From assembly GCA_023250495.1 (NCBI GenBank), contig JAHFAP010000015.1, positions 1 through 26,114 of the forward strand: a DNA stretch of 26,114 bases. Direction: 5' to 3'. This stretch comes from Deltaproteobacteria bacterium. Its GTDB lineage: Bacteria > Desulfobacterota > Binatia > UBA9968. Under the pieces are notes generated by a model that worked only from the letters and a program-made list of their open reading frames with translations, did no database searches and was not told where the DNA came from. Below, one piece after another: positions 1-8,031 of the stretch. The position numbers were made by a program, and so were the translations under genes. How positions within the stretch are numbered: position 1 is the first letter of the stretch; each line of letters opens with the position of its first letter.

Positions 1-2050
1 CTTTCTCAAGATCGGCACGGACGGCAAAGTCACGTTCTTCTGCGGCCAGGCCGAGATGGGTCAGGGGGCGCACAACGCGCTCGCTATGTTGATCGCCGAG
101 GAGCTCGAGGTCGATTTCAAGAACGTGCGCATCGAGCAGGGCGGCATCGATTCCGCTTTCGGCAATCCGCGCTACATCGGCTTCAAAGCTGTGGGCGGTT
201 CTCAGGCTACCGGAGGGAGTTCCAGCGTGCGCAACGTCGGCGTGCCGGTGCGCCGGGCCGGCGCGTCCGCACGCTACATGCTGACCGCCGCCGCCTCCGA
301 GAGGATGAAGGTCAGTCCGCTCGAGTGCGTCGCCGAAAAAGGCTGGGTGATCCACCAGCCGAGCGGCAAGAAAGTCTCATACGGCGCGGTCGCTTCGGAG
401 GCGGCAAAAATGGTGACGCTGGATGATCCGGTCCTGAAGAAGCCCTCCGAGTTCAAGATCATCGGCAAAGCCACCGAGCGCCACGATATCCCGCTCAAGG
501 TCAACGGCCAAGCGATCTACGGCATCGACGTCAAGCGCCCCGGCCTGCTCACCGCGGTGGTGGCGCGCTGCCCGGTCTTGGGCGGCAAGGTAAAGAGCTT
601 CAACGCCGACAAGGCGATGCAGGTCAAGGGCGTGAAGAAAGTCGTTCAGATCAGCTCGGGCGTGGCGGTGGTCGCCGACAGCTTCTGGGCGGCGACGAAG
701 GGGCGCGACGCGCTCGAGATCGCCTGGGACGAGGGGCCGATGGCGACGGTGAGCTCGCCGGAGCTCTACCGATCATGGACGGAGCTTGCCAAAGGCAGCA
801 CGGCTGCGGAGCGGCTAAAAGTGGGTGACGTCGGCGCGGCGCTCGCCAGCGGCGCAAAGCGTGTCGAGTCGGTGTACGAAGTGCCGTTCCTCGCGCACGC
901 TTGCATGGAGCCGATGAACGCGACCGCGCATTTCAAGGGCGACTCGGTCGAGATCTGGGCGCCGACCCAGGCGCAGTCGTGGAACCAGCACTGGGTTTCC
1001 CAGCTCACCGGCCTGAAGCCGGAGGCGATCACGATCCATACAACCTATCTCGGCGGCGGCTTCGGCCGCAGACTCGAGAGCGACTACGTCGTAGAAGCGG
1101 TGGAGACTTCGCGCGCCGCCGGCAACGTGCCGGTCAAGGTGGTCTGGACGCGCGAGGACGACACGCGGCACTCTCCGTATCGTCCGGCGTCGCACAACGT
1201 GCTTTCCGCGGCGCTCGACGCCAATGGCATGGTGATAGCCTGGCGCCACCGCATCGTCGGCGCCTCGATCCTCAAGTATTTCAAAACTTTCAGCCACCTC
1301 CTGCGTAGCGACGGGCTCGATCCCACCTCGGTGCAGGGAGCGGCCGATTATTTCCCCTATGACATTCCCAACGTCTACGTCGACTACGTCAACAACAACC
1401 CCGGCGTGCCCTCGGGATTCTGGCGCTCGGTCGGCAACTCGCAGAACGGCTTTATCCTGGAGAGCTTCGTCGACGAGCTGGCGCACGCGGCCGGCAAGGA
1501 TCCCTACCAGTACCGCCGCCAGCTCCTGGCGAAACCGCTCGCCGCGAGATTGCGCGCCGTACTCGACCTCGCGGCTGAGAAGGCGGGCTGGGGCAAGCCG
1601 CTGCCCGCGGGCGTGCACCGCGGCATCGCCGCGCACTTCGCCTACGGCAGCTACTGCGCTCAGGTAGCGGAAGTCTCGGTGGCGAAAGAGGGGGCGGTGA
1701 AGGTGCATCGCGTGGTGGCGGCCATCGATCCCGGATGGGTCGTCAATCCCGACACCTTGGCGGCGCAGACCGAAAGCGGAATCATCTACGGCTTGACCGC
1801 TGTGCTCTACGGCGAGATCACCGTCAAAAACGGCCGCGTCGAGCAGTCGAACTTCAACGACTACAAGATGCTGCGCATGGAGGAGACGCCGAAGGTCGAG
1901 GTGCACATCCTGCAGGGGCAGGGCGACCAGGGCGGCGCCGGCGAGCCCGGCACGCCGCCGATCGCGCCCGCGGTGTGCAACGCGATCTTCGCCGCGACCG
2001 GCAAGCGCATCCGCAAGCTCCCGATCAAGCCCGAGCTGCTGCGCGCCTGA
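1..2050 (+). CDS. Molybdopterin-binding subunit of a xanthine dehydrogenase-family hydroxylase (IorB-like), 5' partial
   Basis: The frame is already open at base 2, so the true start lies upstream; about 682 residues are visible. This is the large, molybdenum-cofactor-carrying subunit of a molybdenum hydroxylase, most like isoquinoline 1-oxidoreductase beta subunits. Such enzymes hydroxylate N-heterocycles or aldehydes with water as oxygen donor. Visible family motifs are GQAEMGQGAHNALA near the left edge, GGGFGRRLE at residues 351-359 counted from base 2, SGFWRSVGNSQNGFILES in the middle, and GAGEPGTPPIAPA near the C terminus. The Glu in GAGEPG (about residue 648) sits where the catalytic glutamate of this family lies. 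Family members are usually 700-770 residues, so roughly 50-80 residues are missing, often including a Tat leader. The small 2Fe-2S subunit gene is not in the window and would be expected upstream. Substrate unknown. Confidence 0.9.
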   Translation, partial: FLKIGTDGKVTFFCGQAEMGQGAHNALAMLIAEELEVDFKNVRIEQGGIDSAFGNPRYIGFKAVGGSQATGGSSSVRNVGVPVRRAGASARYMLTAAASERMKVSPLECVAEKGWVIHQPSGKKVSYGAVASEAAKMVTLDDPVLKKPSEFKIIGKATERHDIPLKVNGQAIYGIDVKRPGLLTAVVARCPVLGGKVKSFNADKAMQVKGVKKVVQISSGVAVVADSFWAATKGRDALEIAWDEGPMATVSSPELYRSWTELAKGSTAAERLKVGDVGAALASGAKRVESVYEVPFLAHACMEPMNATAHFKGDSVEIWAPTQAQSWNQHWVSQLTGLKPEAITIHTTYLGGGFGRRLESDYVVEAVETSRAAGNVPVKVVWTREDDTRHSPYRPASHNVLSAALDANGMVIAWRHRIVGASILKYFKTFSHLLRSDGLDPTSVQGAADYFPYDIPNVYVDYVNNNPGVPSGFWRSVGNSQNGFILESFVDELAHAAGKDPYQYRRQLLAKPLAARLRAVLDLAAEKAGWGKPLPAGVHRGIAAHFAYGSYCAQVAEVSVAKEGAVKVHRVVAAIDPGWVVNPDTLAAQTESGIIYGLTAVLYGEITVKNGRVEQSNFNDYKMLRMEETPKVEVHILQGQGDQGGAGEPGTPPIAPAVCNAIFAATGKRIRKLPIKPELLRA

Positions 2051-2081
2051 CCATTTTGGATTTTCGAAAGGAGGGAGAAAC

Positions 2082-2855
2082 GTGACACCCCAATACGAAA
2101 TGTTGATGGAATTGCTGCAGCATCGGATGAGCACGCGCAAGCTGAAGCCCGATCCGCTTCCTGAAGGCGCCATCGACAAGATCCTCGAGGCGGGCCGCTG
2201 GGCCATGTCAGGCGCGAATGCTCAACCCTGGGAATACGTCGTGGTTACCGACCCCGCCGTAAAAAAGGCGCTGTTTGAAAACTATCGCAACGAACTGGAC
2301 GAATATAATTTCTGGATGGAGCAGATGAGGGCGCCGGAGCTGCGCCATCCGGCGTTTCATGTCATCGGCGACGCCAAGGAGCAGCTGCGCAAGCTCAAGG
2401 CGCGACCCGGCTGGGACGAGGCGCCCGCGCTGATCGTCGTTCTCGGCGACGGCCGGAGACAGTGGGCGACCGTGATGGGCGGACACACATTCGGCCGCCA
2501 CCAAACTCATTTCACCGACGCCTTAGCCAACACGTGCACCCTGATGCATCTCGCCGCCGCGACCATGGGCTTAGGCACTCAATGGGTCACGATTCACATT
2601 GAAGAAGGCTTCAAGAAAGTGCTTGGCGTGCCCGAGGTCATGACGCTGTACCTAATCATTCCTGTCGGCTATCCCGACATGGCGCCCAAAGAGGGGTTTC
2701 GCCGGCCGCTGTCGGAGATCACGCACCACAACAAGTATGACCGGAGCAAGTTCATGTCCAACGAGCAGATCGTCGAGTACATCTATGAGCTTCGGGGCAA
2801 GACCATGCCGAAGTACATCAAGGCGCCTGGGGCCGAAGGCGACATCCACCGCTGA
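2082..2855 (+). CDS. Nitroreductase-family FMN oxidoreductase (copy 1)
   Basis: A 257-residue flavoprotein of the nitroreductase fold, expected to use FMN and NAD(P)H in the cytoplasm. FMN-phosphate binding is suggested by the N-terminal HRMSTRKLKPDPLPEG, and the flavin loop by MSGANAQPWEYVVV. A long middle segment, VVLGDGRRQWATVMGGHTFG, is shared almost unchanged with the second nitroreductase at 21553-22332, so the two are paralogues of one subfamily. The start is GTG at 2082, chosen because AAAGGAGGGAG lies just before it; an in-frame ATG at 2100 is the alternative. It follows the molybdenum hydroxylase by 31 bases and is probably co-transcribed with it. The real electron acceptor may be a quinone, enone or nitro compound; nothing here decides it. 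Confidence 0.88.
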   Translation: MTPQYEMLMELLQHRMSTRKLKPDPLPEGAIDKILEAGRWAMSGANAQPWEYVVVTDPAVKKALFENYRNELDEYNFWMEQMRAPELRHPAFHVIGDAKEQLRKLKARPGWDEAPALIVVLGDGRRQWATVMGGHTFGRHQTHFTDALANTCTLMHLAAATMGLGTQWVTIHIEEGFKKVLGVPEVMTLYLIIPVGYPDMAPKEGFRRPLSEITHHNKYDRSKFMSNEQIVEYIYELRGKTMPKYIKAPGAEGDIHR

Positions 2856-2891
2856 CCAGCGCTGCCCGCTAATCACATAATCGCTGCGGTC

Positions 2892-2920
2892 TTGACACGC
2901 GGGAAGTGGCCGACTAGATT
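2892..2920 (+). promoter_or_regulatory. Sigma70-like promoter upstream of the aldolase-family gene
   Basis: TTGACA (2892-2897), a 17-base spacer and TAGATT (2915-2920) match the housekeeping promoter pattern. They lie in the 121-base gap before the gene at 2977 and would give a leader of about 50 bases. This suggests a new transcript starts here rather than simple read-through from the nitroreductase. Sequence pattern only. Confidence 0.5.
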
Positions 2921-2976
2921 CCGAAGCGATTGCTGCAAACCTTTGCGCCGATCGCTCATTCGATCCCGGAGGAAGT

Positions 2977-3690
2977 ATGGCATCACCAAGCCGAGCGGGC
3001 GCGCCCGCCTTCGACGCCGCCGAGCTCGACGAACTGAAGCGCACGCTGGTCACCGCCTGCCACATCCTTGATCACGAAGGCATCACCGACGGCTACGGTC
3101 ACGTCAGCGCGCGCGTGCCGGGCACGGCGGCTTTCTTGACCATCGCCAACGTGAGTCCCGGCTGCGCGACTTTGGAGCGGCTGATCATGCTGGACTGTGA
3201 CGGGAAATATCTGGGAGGGGCGGAGACCCCGCCCAACGAGTGGCCGATCCACGCTTGCGTGCTGAAAGCCCGCCCCGACGTGATGAGCGTCTGTCACACG
3301 CACTCGGTATGGAGCACGCTCTTCAGCGTGCTTCCCATCAAGCTTAGGCCGCTGCACCATTACGGGAAGTTTCTATCTGCTGACGGCCCGCCGGTCTATG
3401 AGGCCGCGGGACTCGTGCGCACGGTGGAGCGCGGCAAGGCACTGGCCGCGGCGTTGGGAGAGGGGCCAGTGGTCCTGATGCGCGCGCACGGCGACACGGT
3501 GGTCGGCGCCGGCATCGAACAGGCGGTGCAGCGCACCATCCGTCTTGCCAAGCTCGGCGAGCTTGCCCACCTGGCACTGCTCCACGGCGAACCGCGTTAC
3601 TTGAGCGCCGATGAGCTGGAGACCTTCAGCGCGGACGAGCGCTTTCCCGCGCGCGGCTGGGAGTATTATGTCAGCCGGTTGGGGAAGTAG
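2977..3690 (+). CDS. Class II aldolase/adducin-family protein
   Basis: A 237-residue cytoplasmic protein of the class II aldolase fold (L-fuculose-1-phosphate aldolase, ribulose-5-phosphate 4-epimerase, sugar-acid decarboxylases). It has the early DGYGHVSARVPG motif, the acidic residue in NEWPIHACVL where the catalytic or metal-binding Glu lies in FucA, the zinc-ligand pair in VCHTHSVW, and the third histidine in MRAHGDTVVG (NHG in many relatives). The full metal site therefore looks intact. GGAGGAA lies three bases before the ATG. Members of this family often sit in catabolic clusters and act as retro-aldolases or decarboxylases on hydroxy acids; the substrate cannot be told from sequence. 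Confidence 0.88.
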   Translation: MASPSRAGAPAFDAAELDELKRTLVTACHILDHEGITDGYGHVSARVPGTAAFLTIANVSPGCATLERLIMLDCDGKYLGGAETPPNEWPIHACVLKARPDVMSVCHTHSVWSTLFSVLPIKLRPLHHYGKFLSADGPPVYEAAGLVRTVERGKALAAALGEGPVVLMRAHGDTVVGAGIEQAVQRTIRLAKLGELAHLALLHGEPRYLSADELETFSADERFPARGWEYYVSRLGK

Positions 3691-3732
3691 GAGTTAGGAA
3701 TTGGGCATTAGGGATTAGGAATTGGAATTGGG
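3691..3732 (+). repeat. Heptameric repeat tract, GAATTGG/GGATTAG family
   Basis: Six contiguous 7-base units starting at 3691, 3698, 3705, 3712, 3719 and 3726. The unit GAATTGG occurs twice (3698, 3719), and the others are GAGTTAG, GCATTAG, GGATTAG and AATTGGG. The tract starts on the base after the aldolase stop codon. Its last G residues form part of the ribosome-binding site (GGGGAGG) of the next gene. It resembles the short tandem heptamer repeats known from intergenic DNA of cyanobacteria; no function is visible. Confidence 0.75.
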
Positions 3733-3743
3733 GAGGAACAAAG

Positions 3744-4439
3744 ATGGCTGTGCAATCTGATGCGATTTCGTCGGCGGAGTTCGTGCGCCGGCTTAAAGAA
3801 GAGATTTCAAAACACCCCAAGCAGCGCATCAATCATCCATTCGTGCGCGCCGTATGTGCGGGCACGGCTTCGCTGGAACAGATTCGCCAGTGGGCGCTTC
3901 AGGACTACCAGTTCCGGCGCGCCGTGCCGCGCATCGCCATGCTGCGCTATCTGGCCTGCAGCGATCCGGAGATCGCCCCGCGGATATTCGAGGTTGTCGA
4001 GGAGGAGACGCGCGGGCTGCTCCCGGGCAGCGCCGGGCACCCCGATATGTTCGTCGAGTTCGCTGCGTCCATTGGCATCACGCGCAAGGAGCTTGAGACC
4101 GCTCGGCTGCGGCCCGCGACCGCGGCGCATCTCTATTACGCCGAGCTGGTTGTCCATACGCTGCCCTGGTTTGTGATGATGGCGGCTCAAATCGGCGCGG
4201 AGGGAACATTCCCGCCGGCAGCGGCGGCGCTAGGGCAGGGGTTCATCAAACAGTATGGCATGAAGCCTGGGTCGGTGCGGTTCTTCACCGTGCACGCGGA
4301 AGCGGACGAGGACCACGGCAAGCTCGCCGAAGATATCGCGTTGCGCTACATCACCTCGCCGCCTCTGCAAGAGCAGACGCGAGCGGTAACACTCCGACGC
4401 ATGGAGCTGCTCTACGATATCTGGACCGTTGACGACTGA
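3744..4439 (+). CDS. TenA/PqqC-like, heme-oxygenase-fold protein (iron-containing redox enzyme family)
   Basis: A 231-residue, largely helical protein. The N-terminal half contains HPFVRAVCAGTASLEQIRQW followed by QDYQFRRAVPR, and the second half contains HAEADEDHGKLAED. These features are typical of the TenA/THI-4/PqqC superfamily. In related di-iron or oxygen-activating members, such Glu/His-rich helices bind metal or cofactor, and HxExDxxH here would suit metal binding. True PqqC is about 250 residues and lies next to pqqA/B/D/E, none of which are here, so a PQQ-synthesis role is not supported. A helper or oxidase role in the local catabolic cluster is more likely. The ribosome-binding site is GGGGAGG, eight bases before ATG. 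Specific function unknown. Confidence 0.8.
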   Translation: MAVQSDAISSAEFVRRLKEEISKHPKQRINHPFVRAVCAGTASLEQIRQWALQDYQFRRAVPRIAMLRYLACSDPEIAPRIFEVVEEETRGLLPGSAGHPDMFVEFAASIGITRKELETARLRPATAAHLYYAELVVHTLPWFVMMAAQIGAEGTFPPAAAALGQGFIKQYGMKPGSVRFFTVHAEADEDHGKLAEDIALRYITSPPLQEQTRAVTLRRMELLYDIWTVDD

Positions 4440-4469
4440 AAGCGGCGCAGCACAGATGAGGGGAGAGAA

Positions 4470-5480
4470 ATGCCCAAGCTGACTTTGAGTTTTATTTCCG
4501 CCTTCAATGAACGCGTCCAACCGTTAATGGACGGCGCCGTTCAAGCTGAGGGGCTGGAGCTTATCCCTACCTATTCGCATCCCGCGGAGACCTTTTGGCG
4601 GCAGCTCAAGTTTCAGGAATTCGAGATCGCGGAGATGTCGATGTCATCCTACCTGATCGCCCGCTCGCAGGGCTCGGATATGATCGCTCTGCCCGTCTTT
4701 CCGAGCCGGCGCTTCTTTCACACCGAGATCTCCTATCACGTTGACTCGGGCGTGAAGGAAGCGGGCGATCTCGTCGGCAAGCGCATCGGCGTCGCCGAAT
4801 ACCAGCAGACGGCTGCGCTCTGGACCCGCGGAATCCTGGAGCATGACTTTGGGGTGTCGCAGTATAAGGTCCACTGGCACATGGAGAGGAGCGAGGAGTT
4901 GAGCCATGGCGGAGCGACCGGCTTTACGCCGCCGCCCGGAATCTCCTTTCATCAAATCCCGGCGGACAAGAGCCTGGCGTCGATGTTGGTCGATCACGAG
5001 TTGGACGCGGCGGCTGTCGCAGGCCCGTGGGCCAGAGCGGCAAGCGTCATCGACCGATCGAGCCGCATCCCTGGGAGCGGCGATTGGAGCAAGGTCAAGC
5101 CCCTGTTTCCGGACCGCATCGCCGAAGGAGCGCGCTTCTTCCAGAAATATAGCTTTATCCCCGTCAATCACGCCTACATCATCCGTGGCGACATCCATCG
5201 GAAATATCCCTGGGTCGCCTTCAACCTGTACACCGGCTTCGTCAAGGCGAAGGCACTGGCGGCGGAGAAACTAGCCGAGCGCATCCCTTCGGCTCTCTTC
5301 TTCGGCCGGGAGTATCTGGCGATGACGCGGGAGATCTTTGGCGACGATCCTTTCCCTTACGGTCTCAAAGCCAACCGGCGGATGCTCGAAACCCTGATCA
5401 GCTACTCATACGAGCAGGGGCTGACGCCCAAGAAGATGAAGGCCGAGGAGCTGTTTGCGGAGAGCACGATCGAGCTGTAG
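4470..5480 (+). CDS. 4,5-dihydroxyphthalate decarboxylase-like protein (periplasmic-binding fold)
   Basis: A 336-residue protein resembling the 4,5-dihydroxyphthalate decarboxylase (Pht5) group, which shares the fold of type 2 solute-binding proteins. Group motifs are FEIAEMSMSSYLIARSQGSD, the PVFPSRRFFHTEI segment and VGKRIGVAEYQQTAALWTRG. There is no signal peptide (MPKLTLSFISAFNERVQ is not hydrophobic), so the protein should be cytoplasmic. That favours an enzyme over a transport receptor. The spacing is tight: 30 bases after the TenA-like gene, with a strong GAGGGGAGAG ribosome-binding site. Decarboxylation of an aromatic acid is a family-based guess; many homologues are annotated only as ABC substrate-binding proteins. 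Confidence 0.75.
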   Translation: MPKLTLSFISAFNERVQPLMDGAVQAEGLELIPTYSHPAETFWRQLKFQEFEIAEMSMSSYLIARSQGSDMIALPVFPSRRFFHTEISYHVDSGVKEAGDLVGKRIGVAEYQQTAALWTRGILEHDFGVSQYKVHWHMERSEELSHGGATGFTPPPGISFHQIPADKSLASMLVDHELDAAAVAGPWARAASVIDRSSRIPGSGDWSKVKPLFPDRIAEGARFFQKYSFIPVNHAYIIRGDIHRKYPWVAFNLYTGFVKAKALAAEKLAERIPSALFFGREYLAMTREIFGDDPFPYGLKANRRMLETLISYSYEQGLTPKKMKAEELFAESTIEL

Positions 5481-5490
5481 AGCGGCGTGC

Positions 5491-5538
5491 GAGAAGTTTT
5501 GTTTGTGGTTGGTTGCATGTCGTCCATGAAAACTTCTC
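5491..5538. repeat. Perfect 10-bp inverted repeat around the methyltransferase start
   Basis: GAGAAGTTTT at 5491-5500 is exactly repeated as its reverse complement AAAACTTCTC at 5529-5538, with a 28-base loop. Two candidate ATG starts of the downstream methyltransferase (5517 and 5526) lie in the loop. In RNA the hairpin could limit access to the start region. Structure inferred from complementarity only. Confidence 0.6.
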
Positions 5539-6377
5539 CGTCGTCCGGGACGAATGGTTTTCGGGAATTCGAGCGCGCCGGCTGGGAGAGTGTCGTTGCC
5601 GAGTACGACAATTCGTTCGGCGGCCTCACAGTCCAGGCGATCGAGCCGCTGCTGGATAGCGTAGGCGCTGGCCACGGTGTCCGCTTACTCGATGTCGCGA
5701 CCGGCCCGGGCTACGTGGCCGCGGCGGCGGCGAGACGGGGAGCCGCAGTCGTCGGCGTCGATTTCTCGGCGCCGATGGTCGTTGAAGCAAAGAGAAGGCA
5801 TCCGGCTATCGAGTTTCGAGAAGGCGACGCGGAAGCCCTGCCGTTTCCCGATGAGAGCTTCGATGCGGTGGTCATGAATTTTGCCATGCTGCACCTCGGC
5901 CGGCCGGACCAGGCCTTGACCGAGGCGCGCCGCGTGCTCCGAGCTGGAGGCATGATCGGCTTTACAGTGTGGGCGAAGCCGGAGGAGACCGTGGGCTTTG
6001 GCATCACGCTCCGCGCGATTCAGACTCACGGCGACATGAATGTGCCGCTGCCCGAGGGGCCGCCGTTTTTCCGCTTCAGCGATCCGGAGGAGTGCGCTCG
6101 GTCGCTGCTCACGGCGGGTTTCGTGAATCCCCAGGTCGTGAAGATTCCGCAAACGTGGCGTCTTCTCTCCTCTGGCGCGCTGTTCGATGCGATGCAAAAA
6201 GCCACGGTGCGGACCGCAGGCCTGCTTCGCGGGCAAACGGACGAGGCGCTGAACGCTATCCGCGCGGCGATGAAGAACGCAACGCGTGGCTATGAAAGAG
6301 ACGGCGTCATCGAGCTTCCCATGCCTGCGGTCCTCGCGTCGGCTACGAAACCAAAAGATCAAAACTCAGGGAGGTAA
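5517..6377 (+). CDS. Class I SAM-dependent methyltransferase (UbiE-like)
   Basis: A cytoplasmic methyltransferase of about 286 residues. Motif I is VRLLDVATGPGYVAAAAARR, the acidic residue binding the SAM ribose is the D in VVGVDFS, motif II is EGDAEALPFPDESFDAVVM, and the post-motif region is LTEARRVLRAGGMIGFTVW. This is the pattern of small-molecule methyltransferases. The start is uncertain: ATG 5517, ATG 5526 and an upstream GTG 5487 are all in frame and none has a good ribosome-binding site. Homology-like sequence begins only after about residue 20, so the later starts are preferred. It lies 36 bases after the decarboxylase-like gene and 5 bases before the next gene, so it is probably part of one transcript. 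Acceptor substrate unknown. Confidence 0.85.
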   Translation: MSSMKTSPSSGTNGFREFERAGWESVVAEYDNSFGGLTVQAIEPLLDSVGAGHGVRLLDVATGPGYVAAAAARRGAAVVGVDFSAPMVVEAKRRHPAIEFREGDAEALPFPDESFDAVVMNFAMLHLGRPDQALTEARRVLRAGGMIGFTVWAKPEETVGFGITLRAIQTHGDMNVPLPEGPPFFRFSDPEECARSLLTAGFVNPQVVKIPQTWRLLSSGALFDAMQKATVRTAGLLRGQTDEALNAIRAAMKNATRGYERDGVIELPMPAVLASATKPKDQNSGR

Positions 6378-6382
6378 CTGCG

Positions 6383-7366
6383 ATGAAAGAAAAACTCTGG
6401 CTCCTTCCATTGATAGCTGTCCTTACATTGACCTCATTTTCCGCTGGCGCGCGGGCTCAGAGCTATAACCCGAGCCGGCCGATCGAGATCGTGGTCCATA
6501 GCGCGCTCGGTGGGGGTTCGGATGTTTTTGCGCGAGCCGTCGTCGAGATGGTGGAAAAGGAAAAGCTCCTGCCTCAGCCCATGCGGATAGTGAACAAAAC
6601 CGTAGGCGCCGGGTTGGGGGCGATGGCCTATCTGGTGGAGAAAAAGGGGGACGACCACACGATAGCCATCTTCACCAACACCTGGGTGGCTACTCCCCTG
6701 ACGAGCAAAGAGGCCAAATATACGGTCAAGGATTTGACTCCCATTGTCCGTCTGGTCCTGGAGCCGACCATCGCTGTGGTCAAAGCCGACTCTCCCTACA
6801 AGAGCATGAACGATTTCGTCGAGGCGGCGAAGAAAAATCCGGGCGGCCTGAAGCAGGCCGGCGGCTCAGTGACCGCGATCGAAAGCCTGACCGGCCTGTT
6901 GCTCCAGAGCGCCACTGGGGTCAAATGGACGTTTATCTCCACGCCGGCGGTCAAAGATAGAATCGCCAATCTCTTGGCGGGGAACGTGCAGATCATCATT
7001 CCGCAGCCGCAAGATGTGAACGAATTCATCATTGCCGGAAGAGTGCGGCCGATTGCCGCTCTCACGGAAAAGCGCCTCACCGTTTTGCCTAACGTCCCGA
7101 CGATCAAGGAGCAGGGAATCCACATTCCGATTATCGCCAACGCGAGGGGTTTCCTCGCTCCTCCGGGCATCTCCAAGGAGGTCGTTGCTTACTGGGAGGA
7201 TTTTTTCGCTCGCTTGATCAAGACTCCAAGCTGGAAGCAGTACCTGGAGGAGAATCAAGTGGAGGACGTCTTCCTCAAGGGCAGAGATCTTCCTCCGTTC
7301 TTCGATGAGCAGATCCAGCTGATGCGTTCTGTTCTTCAGCAAGCGGGTATCAAGGTCGAGCGCTAG
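6383..7366 (+). CDS. Bug/TctC-family tripartite tricarboxylate-type solute-binding protein
   Basis: A 327-residue periplasmic binding protein with an N-terminal Sec signal (MKEKLWLLPLIAVLTLTSFS, cleavage probably after AGARA). The mature part begins QSYNPSRPIEIVVHSALGGG, the hallmark start of Bug/TctC proteins (PxRPIxIVVPxxxGGG). It continues with the typical AVVKADSPYKSMNDFVEAAK and with FLAPPGISKEVVAYWEDFFA. In the family it binds a carboxylate or similar small organic anion and normally feeds TctA/TctB membrane proteins, but neither is encoded in this window. GGGAGG lies nine bases before the ATG. It probably closes the operon that starts upstream. Confidence 0.9.
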   Translation: MKEKLWLLPLIAVLTLTSFSAGARAQSYNPSRPIEIVVHSALGGGSDVFARAVVEMVEKEKLLPQPMRIVNKTVGAGLGAMAYLVEKKGDDHTIAIFTNTWVATPLTSKEAKYTVKDLTPIVRLVLEPTIAVVKADSPYKSMNDFVEAAKKNPGGLKQAGGSVTAIESLTGLLLQSATGVKWTFISTPAVKDRIANLLAGNVQIIIPQPQDVNEFIIAGRVRPIAALTEKRLTVLPNVPTIKEQGIHIPIIANARGFLAPPGISKEVVAYWEDFFARLIKTPSWKQYLEENQVEDVFLKGRDLPPFFDEQIQLMRSVLQQAGIKVER

Positions 7367-7573
7367 CAGCTTCGCTAATCTCCGCTCAGCCATCGTACTT
7401 CGCAAACCACCTGCCGTAAGCAGAAAATTGGCTAAAGTCTCTGCCGCGCATGCCGATTTTCGTCATTTGGTATGGAGTGCGAACCCTGAAAAGTTTTGAT
7501 CTTGTTGAGCTTGGGCATTTGGCACATCCATTGCTCACTGTAATGACAAGTTGACGAGAACGGAGAGGTTGCC

Positions 7574-7738
7574 ATGATCAGCGCTGTGCTCTTGTTGGGT
7601 TCGCTGGTGCTTTTGCTCGCATGGCTTAGGGCAATTCAAGGCAAGGTGCGGGTTAGCCCCCACGGACGAAAGGCCGGCACCCAGCTCCCGGATGAGTATC
7701 ATAACAATCCTCAAGGCAACCCTTACGAGGGTAGGTAA
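7574..7738 (+). CDS. Small single-pass membrane protein, unknown
   Basis: A 54-codon gene, easily missed because of its length. The start ATG at 7574 is preceded by GGAGAGG at suitable spacing. The product begins MISAVLLLGSLVLLLAWLRA, one hydrophobic helix of about 18 residues. A basic, polar tail follows, rich in Gly, Asn, Pro and Tyr near the end (HNNPQGNPYEGR), and the gene ends with TAA at 7736-7738. Positive residues (R19, K24, R26) after the helix suggest an N-out/C-in orientation. It is followed 25 bases later by another small gene with a strong ribosome-binding site, so the two may form a small operon. I do not recognise the protein. Confidence 0.55.
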   Translation: MISAVLLLGSLVLLLAWLRAIQGKVRVSPHGRKAGTQLPDEYHNNPQGNPYEGR

Positions 7739-7763
7739 CCAGGGTCAAAGGAGGTTTACGGCG

Positions 7764-7997
7764 ATGGTTTATATCGTTAAGTTTCGGCCCAAGGGCGATA
7801 CTAAAAGGCCCAACTCCAAAGTTGCCAGAACCCTGTTTGCTGAATGTGACGCAACGCCAAGCCGCGAGAAGGCGGTTCGACTCCTCAGCAACCTTACGGG
7901 TGGCGACTTTTTAGAGGATACGATTGAAATTCGGGAATTACGGGACTTTGATCCGATAGAGGTCAGGGGACAGGGAGGCACGGTGTTCACTCTGTAA
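7764..7997 (+). CDS. Small hypothetical protein (77 aa)
   Basis: ATG 7764 is chosen because AAAGGAGG (7747-7754) lies nine bases upstream. The longer in-frame start at 7692 would overlap the preceding small gene and lacks such a site. The product is soluble and mixed charged, beginning MVYIVKFRPKGDTKRPNSKV and ending VRGQGGTVFTL. It contains no cysteine pair or helix-turn-helix that I can see beyond one Cys (AECDA). The first residues (VYIVKFRP) and last residues (GTVFTL) look like beta strands, suggesting a small alpha/beta domain. Not recognised; probably real because of its excellent ribosome-binding site and the paired upstream gene. Confidence 0.6.
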   Translation: MVYIVKFRPKGDTKRPNSKVARTLFAECDATPSREKAVRLLSNLTGGDFLEDTIEIRELRDFDPIEVRGQGGTVFTL

Positions 7998-8031
7998 CGG
8001 TTGGCGTTCTGGCTCAGCGATACTCCCGACT

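Noticed and set aside
815..2206. Long minus-strand open frame opposite the molybdenum hydroxylase and nitroreductase
   Set aside because: Arg/Ala/Asp-rich product with no motif; it is the antisense shadow of two strongly supported genes in GC-rich DNA.
3744..4439. PqqC (PQQ synthase) identity for the TenA-like gene, linked to the PQQ-type dehydrogenase at 8891
   Set aside because: No pqqA, B, D or E genes nearby and the two genes lie in separate operons; only the fold-level family is supported.
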